11,159 bases of DNA from Cyclostephanos tholiformis (lineage: Eukaryota > Bacillariophyta > Thalassiosirophyceae > Thalassiosirales > Thalassiosiraceae): positions 1-11,159 of the forward strand of contig JALLPB010001143.1 in NCBI GenBank assembly GCA_036939975.1. The letters are read 5' to 3'. This document shows, piece after piece, positions 1 to 6,902 of the stretch. The translations under genes were made by a program, and so were the position numbers. The notes beneath the pieces were generated by a model. The model worked only from the letters and a program-made list of their open reading frames with translations. It searched no databases and was not told the DNA's origin. Position 1 is the stretch's first letter. Each line of letters begins with the position of its first letter.

Positions 1-232
1 GTTCCTCTAAAACCCATAAATGAGTTCTGTCGTACCATCTCATCGTGTAGATCACAGTTTTGCGGTCATTTTGGTGTGTGGAACTGTTTGGTGCGCCATA
101 ATAGGTATATTTTATGTGGAACCCCATCGTCCGAGCCTGTCAAGTGGCACGCCCTGAGAAAAAACTCAACCACACGAGCATGTGTTAGAATGCATTTTTC
201 CTTCTGACGATGAACTGAATCGTCCAGCACCC

Positions 233-252
233 CCCAGATAATCAATTGTTAA
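233..252 (+). repeat. 20-bp motif, copy 1 (near-identical copy at 6573-6592)
   Basis: The sequence CCCAGATAATCAATTGTTAA ends one base before the ATG at 254. A copy with one difference (C to T at the 11th base) lies at 6573-6592 on the same strand. Flanking bases do not align. A 19/20 match is unlikely by chance in a window of this size, but its role is unknown; it could be a fragment of a dispersed repeat or a shared regulatory site. Confidence 0.55.
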
Positions 253-253
253 C

Positions 254-894
254 ATGTCTACGATGAATGGTGACTTTAAGAGGAAGGTCGAACAGGCCGC
301 GATGATTCAACTGTCTGCCCCTTTCCTGACGATTCCGCAGGCTATGCATGCGGCCGGTTTCACGGATGAGGACTCCAAGAGCACTGCGAAGCAGATGCAG
401 GTCCGTTGTGCACGGGTTACTATGCGAAAGTTGATGCCAACGAAAGCCATGACTGTCACTGTGGTCCCATCCCGCTACTTGCCCGCTGCCGGCGACTCAT
501 CAGTTTCTACATTAACAACGGCATCATCACCATCGGTTGTTCCTATTGTTTGCTTCATTGGCATGGGGTGGTACCTGGGGCAAAGATGTTGAAGGAGACG
601 AAGGTCTCAAAATTGAAACGCATCTTCGAATCAAATCCTGACCCGCTGCCAAGGGACTTGTGGACAGCAGAGAACGAAGAACGTCTGCAGAGTTTGACGG
701 AGATGGAGATATCCTTGGAGGATACTGCCATCGGGAGGAAGAAGATTGTACTGGAGAAGCAGCTAAATGCTGCAACGTTGAACATGTCACCGACGAAGTG
801 GAATGAGTTATTGGAGATTCGAAAGCAAAAATGGGGTGAGGAGGAGGTTGTCGGGGCTACTGATGATGTTATTGGGGGCGCCGAGGGAGCCTAG
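254..894 (+). CDS. Hypothetical protein with possible N-terminal helix-turn-helix; two exons or frame-broken
   Basis: Two ORFs in different frames look coding in turn. The first, from the ATG at 254, begins MSTMNGDFKRKVEQAAM and contains a stretch (PFLTIPQAMHAAGFTDED, then a basic QMQVR) that resembles a Psq-like or homeodomain-like helix-turn-helix. The second, from about 586 to the TAG at 892-894, is a charged, helix-rich segment (KETKVSKLKRIFESNPD, then DLWTAENEERLQSL) ending in an acidic tail. They can be joined by removing a phase-0 GT-AG segment 536-585 (50 bp), giving about 196 residues; a donor at 539 (47 bp) also restores frame. Neither donor is close to GTRAGT, so a decayed copy with a frameshift is equally possible. 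I do not recognise the family with certainty. A DNA-binding or transposon-derived protein is a guess from the helix-turn-helix-like segment and the lower GC than the genes to the right. Confidence 0.5.
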
Positions 895-1469
895 AGTTAA
901 AATATAAAATCTAACAAAATACATGGCCTGTGGTGTATCATATGCTGTGTCTCAATATGTAGGAGTCAGGCCAAACCAAGCCCATTGAACATCGCCCATA
1001 CCCCATAGAGGATGTTGGCATGCTTGGTTTTAATAGGTGATTTGTTACCTAGCCGATAGGAGTGATTTCCGATGGCTACCATGGTCGCTCGGAAAAGCCC
1101 TCCCTAATCTGTCTGAGCGGGAAAGTAAAAAAAAAACAATTTAGCGAGTATGGCCTTAGAGCGTATCTAGGTGGATATTACGTAAATATCGCTAAAACGA
1201 GTTTTTCATTTCTAACAGACAAATTTTAGGGGTTAAACTCGTATTACCCGGTTTCTAAGTTTTGATTTTGGTTTTTAGTCCTACCCGACGCGCTGGGGAC
1301 GATACACCTCCTTCAAACAGCCTTCCGGGGGCATGGTGGGGTATTCTAACTACTAGGCGATAGTCCACCCCTCTCTGTTGTACTGACCCCTCTCCACTAT
1401 TCGCCCGCTAGATCTTCATCTTCAGCAGATCAGTTAAATACTCGCACGAAATATTTATTATTGCATTCA
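895..1469. other. Intergenic stretch with inverted repeats, no gene seen
   Basis: This 575-bp interval holds no convincing ORF on either strand and no tRNA-like fold that I could see. It is AT-richer than the right part of the window. Two 8-bp inverted repeats (1140-1147 with 1189-1196; 1197-1204 with 1235-1242) and a short palindrome around 1178-1185 lie in its middle. The right end, including TTAAATA at 1434-1440 about 30 bp before the cyclophilin ATG, should hold that gene's promoter, though no element is decisive. Confidence 0.5.
1140..1242. repeat. Cluster of short inverted repeats
   Basis: TTTAGCGA at 1140-1147 pairs with TCGCTAAA at 1189-1196, and ACGAGTTT at 1197-1204 pairs with AAACTCGT at 1235-1242. 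Between the first pair lies the palindrome TTACGTAA (1178-1185), inside a 6-bp stem GATATT/AATATC. The two hairpins directly adjoin each other. They could be remains of a miniature inverted-repeat element or a protein-binding region; no target-site duplication was identified. Confidence 0.4.
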
Positions 1470-2454
1470 ATGGTCGGAGTCAAAGGAAACAACGGGAAGG
1501 CTTCTAGCTCGGGCAAAGATATCCTCGTAGCGATTGCAGTGGCTGCTGTCCTAATCGTCGGCCTGAAGACTTTTTCGAGTGGCGCCTGGCACGGGAAAGC
1601 CGCAATAGATGATCAACAGGGCCACCACCATCGTCAGCAGCCGATGGAAACAAAATCGAAGATTAAGTCTACCAAAGCTGCTGCCATCCCACTCATCAAG
1701 GAGGCCGAAAATGTGTTTGAAGACCAGAATCTTATAAAATTTGTATTCAGCAATTTAGACGGCGAAGAGGGTCACGACGGTGAGGTCGTTGTCAAACTTC
1801 ATCCAGAGTGGGCACCCATAGGCGTCGCACGAATCAAGGAACTTACCGAAGACTCATTCTGGGGCGATTGCCGTGCTTTCAGAGTGCTCCCTAACTTTGT
1901 TGTGCAACTGGGCATAAATGGTGATCCCAAAAAACAGAAGAAATGGAAGGTCCCCATAGCTGACGATCCAGTTAAGGCAAGCAATGATCGTGGGACAGTG
2001 ACATTTGCCATGGCTGGGGAGGGCACTCGCACCACGCAGATATTCTTTAATAAAATCGATAATTCGCGCCTAGACAAGGAAAAATTCGCTCCTTTTGGCG
2101 AAGTTATCAGGTAAGAAACGGACTCACCGAAATTTAATATCGATGAATGTCATATGTAGAAAGAACCACTGACATTTTTCGAATGATGAAATTGCTATAA
2201 CTATTATCCAAGTGGAATGGAGATAATTGACAGAATATATGAAGGCTATGGAGAAAAGCCCAACCAGGTAAGTTTGTCAATCTGGCTGTTACGTTCCGCG
2301 GACTCTTATTCATTTGACCGTGCTGTCTTTCTTCTTACGCCATGTTAAAAAGGGCGAAATCCAGCAAACGGGCAATGCATATCTGGCGAAGAATTATCCC
2401 AAGATGTCGTATATCAAAAGTGCAAGGTTTGTCTCATTGGACAAAGCTAGTTAA
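1470..2454 (+). CDS. Membrane-anchored cyclophilin-type peptidyl-prolyl cis-trans isomerase
   Basis: Cyclophilins catalyse cis-trans isomerisation of peptidyl-proline bonds. Three exons (1470-2110, 2213-2267, 2353-2454) join in frame to 265 residues. The ATG at 1470 is the first in frame; an upstream TTG at 1461 is not used. Residues 1-16 are short and basic, 17-34 form one hydrophobic helix (DILVAIAVAAVLIVGLKTF), 35-85 are a His/Gln/Lys-rich linker, and the cyclophilin domain fills about 88-262. The R-F-Q catalytic set of human CypA (R55, F60, Q63) is kept as R138, F143 and Q146 in FRVLPNFVVQ; F113 matches F192. CypA W121, important for cyclosporin binding, is R200 here, which predicts weak drug sensitivity. 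Exon 2 (GMEIIDRIYEGYGEKPNQ) and exon 3 (ending SYIKSARFVSLDKAS) supply the usual C-terminal strand and helix, which supports the splicing model. The single helix suggests a type II protein in the secretory system with a lumenal domain; this is inference. Confidence 0.92.
2111..2212 (+). other. Intron 1 of the cyclophilin gene
   Basis: 102 bp, donor GTAAGA, acceptor CAAG, phase 2 (AG|T gives Ser214). Splicing joins EVI to SGMEIIDRIY, matching cyclophilin order. Reading through would hit a TAA at once. Confidence 0.88.
2268..2352 (+). other. Intron 2 of the cyclophilin gene
   Basis: 85 bp, donor GTAAGT, acceptor AAAAG, phase 0. Joins EKPNQ to GEIQQTGNAYL, the expected cyclophilin sequence. Confidence 0.88.
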
Positions 2455-2583
2455 TATGAATAGTGTTAATGCATCGACGTGCTCGAGCATTAATCGCAGT
2501 TTCGACTATAAATATGAAAATTTTATGTTTAACACCCCACCCCAAAAAATAATAATGGAATAGGCTGTAACAGAATCATCGCT

Positions 2584-4364
2584 TCAATCTAATCGAATCT
2601 TCGTCTTTCCAAAATGCCACATCGTCGGCCTGCCACCGGCAGTCCCGCCACGACCGATATTGTCCGATTGCTGCCGTTGCGACGACGAAATCGCCTCCGC
2701 CATATCAGCGCCGTCGACGCCGCGCCGCTTTCCAACCCTCGACAGCCTGTGGTACGCGCTTGCATCGGACCCGCCAACGAACAGCCAAGTCAGGCTCGCG
2801 AGGCTGCTGGCCTGGACCAACGCCGCCCCCCAATGCAACGCCTGATGCCGACGATGGTAGGGCAGAGCGCTTCCCACGAACATGCTTATGCCGGGTAGGG
2901 ACGAGTAGTAACTCAACCCCACGAGGCCGAACTTGGTCAGGAACGACATGAGCGACGGCGGACATCGTCCCTGCGAGCCCGACCGTACCATACCCACGCC
3001 CGTTACGAAGACCAGGCCGAGTACGAATCGCAATATCATTAGCGCCTTACCGGGCGGATGCTCGAGGGCGTGGTAGGTGTCGAAATCGTCGTCGAACGTT
3101 CGTCCCCACTGTGCGAGTATCGCGTGTAATAGAATTATCGCAATCGCGACGATACCCCCCCTCCCATCTCCGTTCCCACCGCCGTTCGATATCAAGTCGA
3201 GTAGCGAACCGGCGGGATTTCTAATGCCGCGCATCAGCTTGCTATCGTTGTTCTTCCCGACGAGGAGGCCGCCCCCCCCCCCGCCCATGTTGTCCGTAGG
3301 TAACGTCCATCCCCCCCCGATCGATAGGAGTATCAACGACACCATGCTATCCGACAACGCCTCGAAGTGCGACGAGAGCGCATCGAAGGAATAATTTCCA
3401 TATCCGTTCCGACGGTATGCCTCCATGTGCAGTAGCTCGCATAAAGCCGACAGTCCGTTGGTAAGGCACGCCGCCATGACGATAAAGATCGCCACGTGGA
3501 CCTCTCCTCCCCCCCCCCTCCCACGGCCATCGACGTCGTTCGCGCCATGTTTAGGAATAGCAAGGCGAATAACATCCCGGAGAATGCCAACGTCATGAGC
3601 AACAACGGGCGTATCCCATCCTCGTCGGCCGGGAGGTGGTCGTATGGTAGTAGGCCTTCGTCTGCTCCCCCCCCAGAGGAGGAGGTGCTACGACGGGCGC
3701 TCCTTACCGACGCCGAGTAGTACATGTCAGGAACCTTGTCGTCGCCGTACGATTCCTCGAGGGAGCAATCGTCGATGACGAAGTAATAGTACCTCGGCCT
3801 ATCCATCCTCGGGCTGGGCGGTCGGCCCCCACCCGGCTTGGGAGGCGGCGGATTGTACATCGAGGCAACGACGCGGGCCTTGTACATTTCTACCACGGTG
3901 CCTCTCTTCGTCCCCCCCCGATCATCGGGCAATCTCCCCGAATAATCGAGAACTACCGGAAGCGATTGAAAGGCATATTTGACCTTCTCCCGACAGAGCG
4001 GCTCGCGACGCACGGTCGGCCACTCGTCGTCGACGTACACCCGTAGTCGTAGGTCCCTCTCGTTAACGTACATCCCGTAGGACGTGATGTTGACGTCCAA
4101 TTCGACCTTCGACGACGACGGCACGGCGAATTTGACGAGGGTGGATTCTGTCCTGACGCCGGAGAGGTGGACCCTCCCGGATTGGACCTTGGCGAGAGTT
4201 ACGCCGGTGCATAGGACGAGGAAGAGGAGGAGGAGGAGGGGGAGGGGCATCGCCGCGGCGAGATGGAGGGATGATGACGACGATGACGCCCTAGAACATC
4301 CCCCCATCGTCAGTCTGAAGCGTCGTCGTCCTCGTCCTCGTGCGGAATGATGAGTCGTGTCCAT
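2584..4364 (-). CDS. TMEM145/GPR180-like seven-helix membrane protein (GOST-type), frame break at a G tract
   Basis: About 593 residues if the frame break is bridged. Family GpcrRhopsn4 (TMEM145, GPR180) has a lumenal beta-rich domain followed by seven membrane helices, in Golgi or post-Golgi membranes; exact function is unsettled. The ATG at 4364 opens a basic N-terminus; the signal segment is at residues 39-58 (MPLPLLLLLFLVLCTGVTLA), so the Met at 39 could be the true start. The lumenal part shows YVDDEWPTV, a following Cys (124) and RYYYFVIDDC, matching the WP...C..K and WWYIALSKC landmarks of the family; LPADEDGIRPLLL leads into helix 1, as in TMEM145. Later landmarks are helix 2 followed by HMEAYRRNGYG, then LSDSMVSLILLSIGGGWTL, HPPGKALMILRFVLG, and a C-terminal Ser/Gln-rich tail. 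The first part (4364 to about 3510) and the second (about 3508 to 2584) are in different frames, switching at the C run 3509-3518, in the loop after helix 1. No plausible intron fits there. Family assignment is from recalled family pattern, not a search. Confidence 0.8.
3272..3282 (-). repeat. 11-base G tract coding for poly-Gly
   Basis: A run of 11 C on the plus strand gives poly-Gly (MGGGGGGLLVG) in a loop of the TMEM145-like protein after the GGGWTL helix. The frame is intact through it. Confidence 0.9.
3509..3518 (-). repeat. 10-base G tract at the frame break of the TMEM145-like gene
   Basis: Ten C on the plus strand. Upstream frame reads TTSMAVGGGG; downstream homology resumes in another frame as GEVHVAIFIVMAACL. 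One extra base or two fewer in this run restores a single ORF, so a sequencing or assembly length error, allelic slippage or a true mutation are the candidates. Confidence 0.9.
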
Positions 4365-5229
4365 ATTAGTCTGTTATTTTATGTCAGGTTGGGCGAGCTC
4401 GAGTCCCAGCGCCCTAGGGCAGCTTACTCCGTGAGACAGCTTATAGCTTATCTCTCTCTCGAGAGAGATGGGTAGAAGTGACTATCGCCTATATATCTAA
4501 CTAACGACGCAGCAGCAGACGACGACCTGGTCTTGAGCTCTGCTGTCCTGCGGTACTACTACATCGACGTCGTCGGTCGGTGGCTTGTCTTTGCTGGGGA
4601 GAGTGAAGGTAAACATCGATTATTCTACGAATCTCTCAGAGCTAATTATCAATAGGTAATTATCGCTGAATATTTTTTTGTTTTTTTGCCATATTATGAT
4701 ACACTATTAATTATTTTATTTTTAATCCCCCCCCCCTTCCATTTCCACGTCATAAAGGTATTTATTATTTTTAGGCTCACATTTTTTTTTTATTTCATCC
4801 TTCTTGCGAGGTACGACACCATGCTCTTTTCCGCTTCCGAATTAGTTGTCGCCTTCCCTCGGAACTTAAATGCTGTCGAATGTCTGCTGTAATTGATCGA
4901 GGGGAGGGCGGCGAGCCGAGCGTCGTCGGGTTTCACAGGGTCGACCACTACGATTTTGCCGCCGCCCTCACCGCCACCGCAGCGGTGATGAAGATGGGGA
5001 AACCATTATCGAACACTCCCCCGACTGCTCCTCCTATTCGCGTGTCAACATCCGTCGTGTGGAAGTGGATCCGCCGCCGCTGCCGTCGTCATCGTCGTCG
5101 TCGTCTTGACCCGGTGTATCCAACGACGACGACACAATTTGTGCAAACGATCGAAGTTATTCCTCGCTCACAACCGAAACCCGTCTCTTCCTCTCGTTCT
5201 TCTTCGTTATCGTCAGTATCAGCGACATC
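4365..5229. other. Intergenic region between divergent TMEM145-like and SDF2-like genes
   Basis: 865 bp expected to hold both promoters and 5' untranslated regions. Visible: a 10-bp palindrome GCCCTAGGGC (4411-4420), a 16-bp palindrome TCTCTCTCGAGAGAGA (4453-4468), a TATATAT (4490-4496), an AT-rich block about 4610-4800 with a 10-C run (4727-4736), then CGT/CGC triplet-rich DNA up to the SDF2 ATG. The AT-rich block is bounded by a GTAAAC at 4611 and a TTTTTAG ending near 4774, so it could be a 5'-UTR intron of the SDF2 gene; this is weak. An ORF 4880-5233 lies here but shows no domain and has the Arg/Ser triplet composition of local background. Confidence 0.45.
4453..4468. promoter_or_regulatory. 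16-bp perfect palindrome centred on CTCGAG
   Basis: TCTCTCTCGAGAGAGA is self-complementary over 16 bases and lies 89 bp upstream of the minus-strand TMEM145-like ATG, between two divergent genes. It could bind a dimeric factor or simply be a CT/GA repeat turning on itself. A regulatory role is inference from position only. Confidence 0.3.
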
Positions 5230-5925
5230 ATGATTAAGACTGCGCCTATTCTTCGCCTTGCCACGGCAGCGATCGTCGTATCGATCATGATGGCATTACG
5301 CATCCCCCATCCCGTGCGCGCCGACGACGACGAGAAGTTCGTCACTTGCGGATCGGCGATTAAGCTCGCGCACGTCGAGTCCGGGAGGAAGTTCTTCCTA
5401 ATTAGCGAGGCCGCGCAGATCCAGTCGGGTTCCGGTCAGCAGCTCGTGACGGCCTCCGAGGACAATCGTTCGATCAACGGATTGTGGCAGGTTCGCGAGG
5501 GACATAACGCCGAGGGGGGGACGTGCGTAACGGGCAAGCCGATACGATGCGGATCGATCGTTCGACTCACCCACCTCGAGACGTCCGTCAACCTGCACAC
5601 GCACTCGATACGCTCTCCATTGAGCAATCAGCACGAGGTATCCGGCTTCGGTATGAACGGGGAGGGCGATTCAGGGGACGATTGGAAGGTCGTATGCGAC
5701 GGCGCCACTCGCAATCGGTCCGTTTACTGGGTCCGAGGCGCGCCGATCCAGCTTAGGAGCATGGCCACGAACAGATGGCTCGGCGCGTCGTCCACGGTCA
5801 AATTCTCGGAGTCGAACTGCGGTCGGGGATGTCCGATCCTGAATCACCTCGAGGTGTTCGGTAGGGACGGGAACGATTCGTACTCGCATTGGACGGTCGA
5901 ATCGGGCGTGCATCTGTACAAGTGA
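5230..5925 (+). CDS. SDF2-like MIR-domain protein of the endoplasmic reticulum
   Basis: Stromal-cell-derived-factor-2 type proteins are soluble ER proteins with three MIR repeats, related to the MIR domain of protein O-mannosyltransferases and working with Hsp40/Hsp70 chaperones in protein folding and quality control. This intronless ORF gives 231 residues, close to the usual 210-220. Residues 1-31 are a signal peptide with likely cleavage after PVRA. MIR repeats lie at about 37-94, 102-157 and 164-226. Diagnostic stretches are VTCGSAIKLAH, GSGSGQQLVT, PIRCGSIVRLTHLET, NLHTHSIRSPLSNQHEVSGFG, GEGDSGDDWKVVCDG, YWVRGAPIQLR and HLEVFG. The LHSH motif of repeat 1 in animal and plant proteins is replaced (FFLIS), while repeat 2 keeps LHTH. 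There is no C-terminal KDEL/HDEL (it ends HLYK), so ER retention would need a partner. The ATG at 5230 is chosen because the signal peptide starts there. It overlaps, as ATGA, the stop codon of an upstream ORF. Confidence 0.94.
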   Translation: MIKTAPILRLATAAIVVSIMMALRIPHPVRADDDEKFVTCGSAIKLAHVESGRKFFLISEAAQIQSGSGQQLVTASEDNRSINGLWQVREGHNAEGGTCVTGKPIRCGSIVRLTHLETSVNLHTHSIRSPLSNQHEVSGFGMNGEGDSGDDWKVVCDGATRNRSVYWVRGAPIQLRSMATNRWLGASSTVKFSESNCGRGCPILNHLEVFGRDGNDSYSHWTVESGVHLYK

Positions 5926-6550
5926 ATCGCTCGAGATACCACGAGGACCGATAGATATTAGCTCGATGTTACTAGGGATAGAAGAAGCGGCTTTTTTTTG
6001 AAACGTGCCCGTACAAAAAATGAGGTTTTGGGGGGGGGAGAGTGGTTGCTTCATACTCTGGCGTCGCGAGAATCAAGAAGATACGTCCCAATGATTGTCG
6101 ATAAACTAAAACCTTACCAAACGGGCCAGAACTGCTATTGTTTATGTCCTAACTGTTCTAGAAACCCAGAACTTAGAACCAGAGATGGAACCATTTGGTC
6201 TTTTACCACCGAAACCATTGTGATCAATGCCCACTCACGCCACTCTGTCCTTTCCCGAGAAGATGCACGGGATACAGAAAGAGATCTTGCAGAATTTGAT
6301 CTAGCTCAAACTGGGTTTGGACCGACAAAGGGGCATCTCTCATCGGGCGCACACAAGTTTCGTGATCGGGCAAGTAATAGTCCGTGTATAGCATCAGAAG
6401 TGTGAAAGAACTCATGAAATGCGTGAGAAAAAGGCATTGCCTAATTGATCTTGTTCAGGGCCGGGACTGCTACGATAATGGTTGGGGGCCGAAGTTGTGA
6501 GGAATGTGGGGGGAGCTGGTTAGAGGTTATGTCCTTCCTCCATTCACCTC
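5926..6550. other. Intergenic stretch with one weak ORF
   Basis: 625 bp between the SDF2 gene and the small minus-strand ORF. It contains T8 and G9 homopolymers (about 5991-5998 and 6030-6038), a lower-GC open stretch at 6091-6405 described separately, and a G-rich segment near 6484-6520. No RNA gene, terminal repeat or splice pattern linking it to either neighbour was seen. Confidence 0.5.
6091..6405 (+). CDS. Unidentified 104-residue ORF, doubtful
   Basis: From the ATG at 6091 to the TGA at 6403-6405. The frame stays open upstream to about 5998 without an ATG. The protein starts MIVDKLKPYQTGQ and has a cluster of four Cys (CYCLCPNC) that could suggest a metal site, then a polar region without recognisable domain. 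Base and codon use differ from the GC-rich neighbours (fewer CGN and GAC codons), so this may be a remnant of an inserted element or a chance ORF. I do not recognise it. No signal peptide or membrane segment. Confidence 0.2.
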   Translation: MIVDKLKPYQTGQNCYCLCPNCSRNPELRTRDGTIWSFTTETIVINAHSRHSVLSREDARDTERDLAEFDLAQTGFGPTKGHLSSGAHKFRDRASNSPCIASEV

Positions 6551-6733
6551 TCAAACTGTTTGGACTATCGTACCCAGATAATTAATTGTTAAGTAGTATG
6601 ATACGGTCGACCCAAGTGCGACGACGGCGATAAGGCACCCCCTCGGCACGCCAACAGCGTGTTGCGCCCGTGCGATCAAGTAGGCGATGACGATGATGCT
6701 GAATACGCACAACGATTTTACGAAGGGTTCCAT
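6551..6733 (-). CDS. Possible small membrane protein with two helices
   Basis: Sixty residues from the ATG at 6733 to a TGA at 6551-6553. Two hydrophobic segments are clear: about residues 7-24 (SLCVFSIIVIAYLIARAQ) and 32-52 (GCLIAVVALGSTVSYYLTI), with a short basic-containing loop between. This resembles a hairpin membrane protein, but I cannot place it in a family. It is divergent from the Msp1-type gene, 169 bp apart. The C-terminal third overlaps the second copy of the 20-bp motif at 6573-6592, and a GTATCA just before it could be a splice donor, so the last 15 or so residues may not be native. Only transcript data can tell whether it is expressed. Confidence 0.35.
   Translation of the reverse strand: MEPFVKSLCVFSIIVIAYLIARAQHAVGVPRGCLIAVVALGSTVSYYLTINYLGTIVQTV
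6573..6592 (+). repeat. 20-bp motif, copy 2
   Basis: CCCAGATAATTAATTGTTAA differs from positions 233-252 at one base and lies in the same orientation. Here it overlaps the end of the small two-helix ORF on the other strand. Confidence 0.55.
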
Positions 6734-6865
6734 TGCTACGTCAAATTCATTCCATTTTTATATGAAAATTCCCACTTTTCTCTGTCCGGGCAAATAATAA
6801 TATTATTGTCTGTCCCTCACCTCAGGTAAAATTCTTCGGTCTCATATCGTATCGTACGACGTTTC

Positions 6866-6873
6866 TATAAAAG
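6866..6873 (+). promoter_or_regulatory. TATA-like element before the Msp1-type gene
   Basis: TATAAAAG lies 29 bp before the ATG at 6903, within the 169-bp shared upstream region. If used at the usual spacing, the transcript would start only a few bases before the ATG, giving a very short leader; an upstream start not using this site is equally possible. Confidence 0.35.
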
Positions 6874-6902
6874 CAAAACAAGGTCCAACAGCCGGCCGCC
6901 CC

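Noticed and set aside
1461..1469. TTG at 1461 as start of the cyclophilin gene
   Set aside because: Nuclear genes rarely start with TTG, and an ATG follows three codons later at 1470 with the membrane helix intact.
4381..4470. tRNA-like or snRNA-like sequence around the GCCCTAGGGC palindrome
   Set aside because: I could not fold a cloverleaf with a normal T-arm on either strand, and no snRNA signature matched.
4686..4892. Hydrophobic 68-residue ORF in the AT-rich block
   Set aside because: Phe/Leu/Ile content simply reflects the T-rich DNA; no supporting context.
4880..5233. 117-residue plus-strand ORF upstream of SDF2, as a separate protein gene
   Set aside because: Its composition is Arg/Ser/Thr triplet background, no domain is visible, and it ends inside the SDF2 start codon; treated only as a possible upstream ORF.
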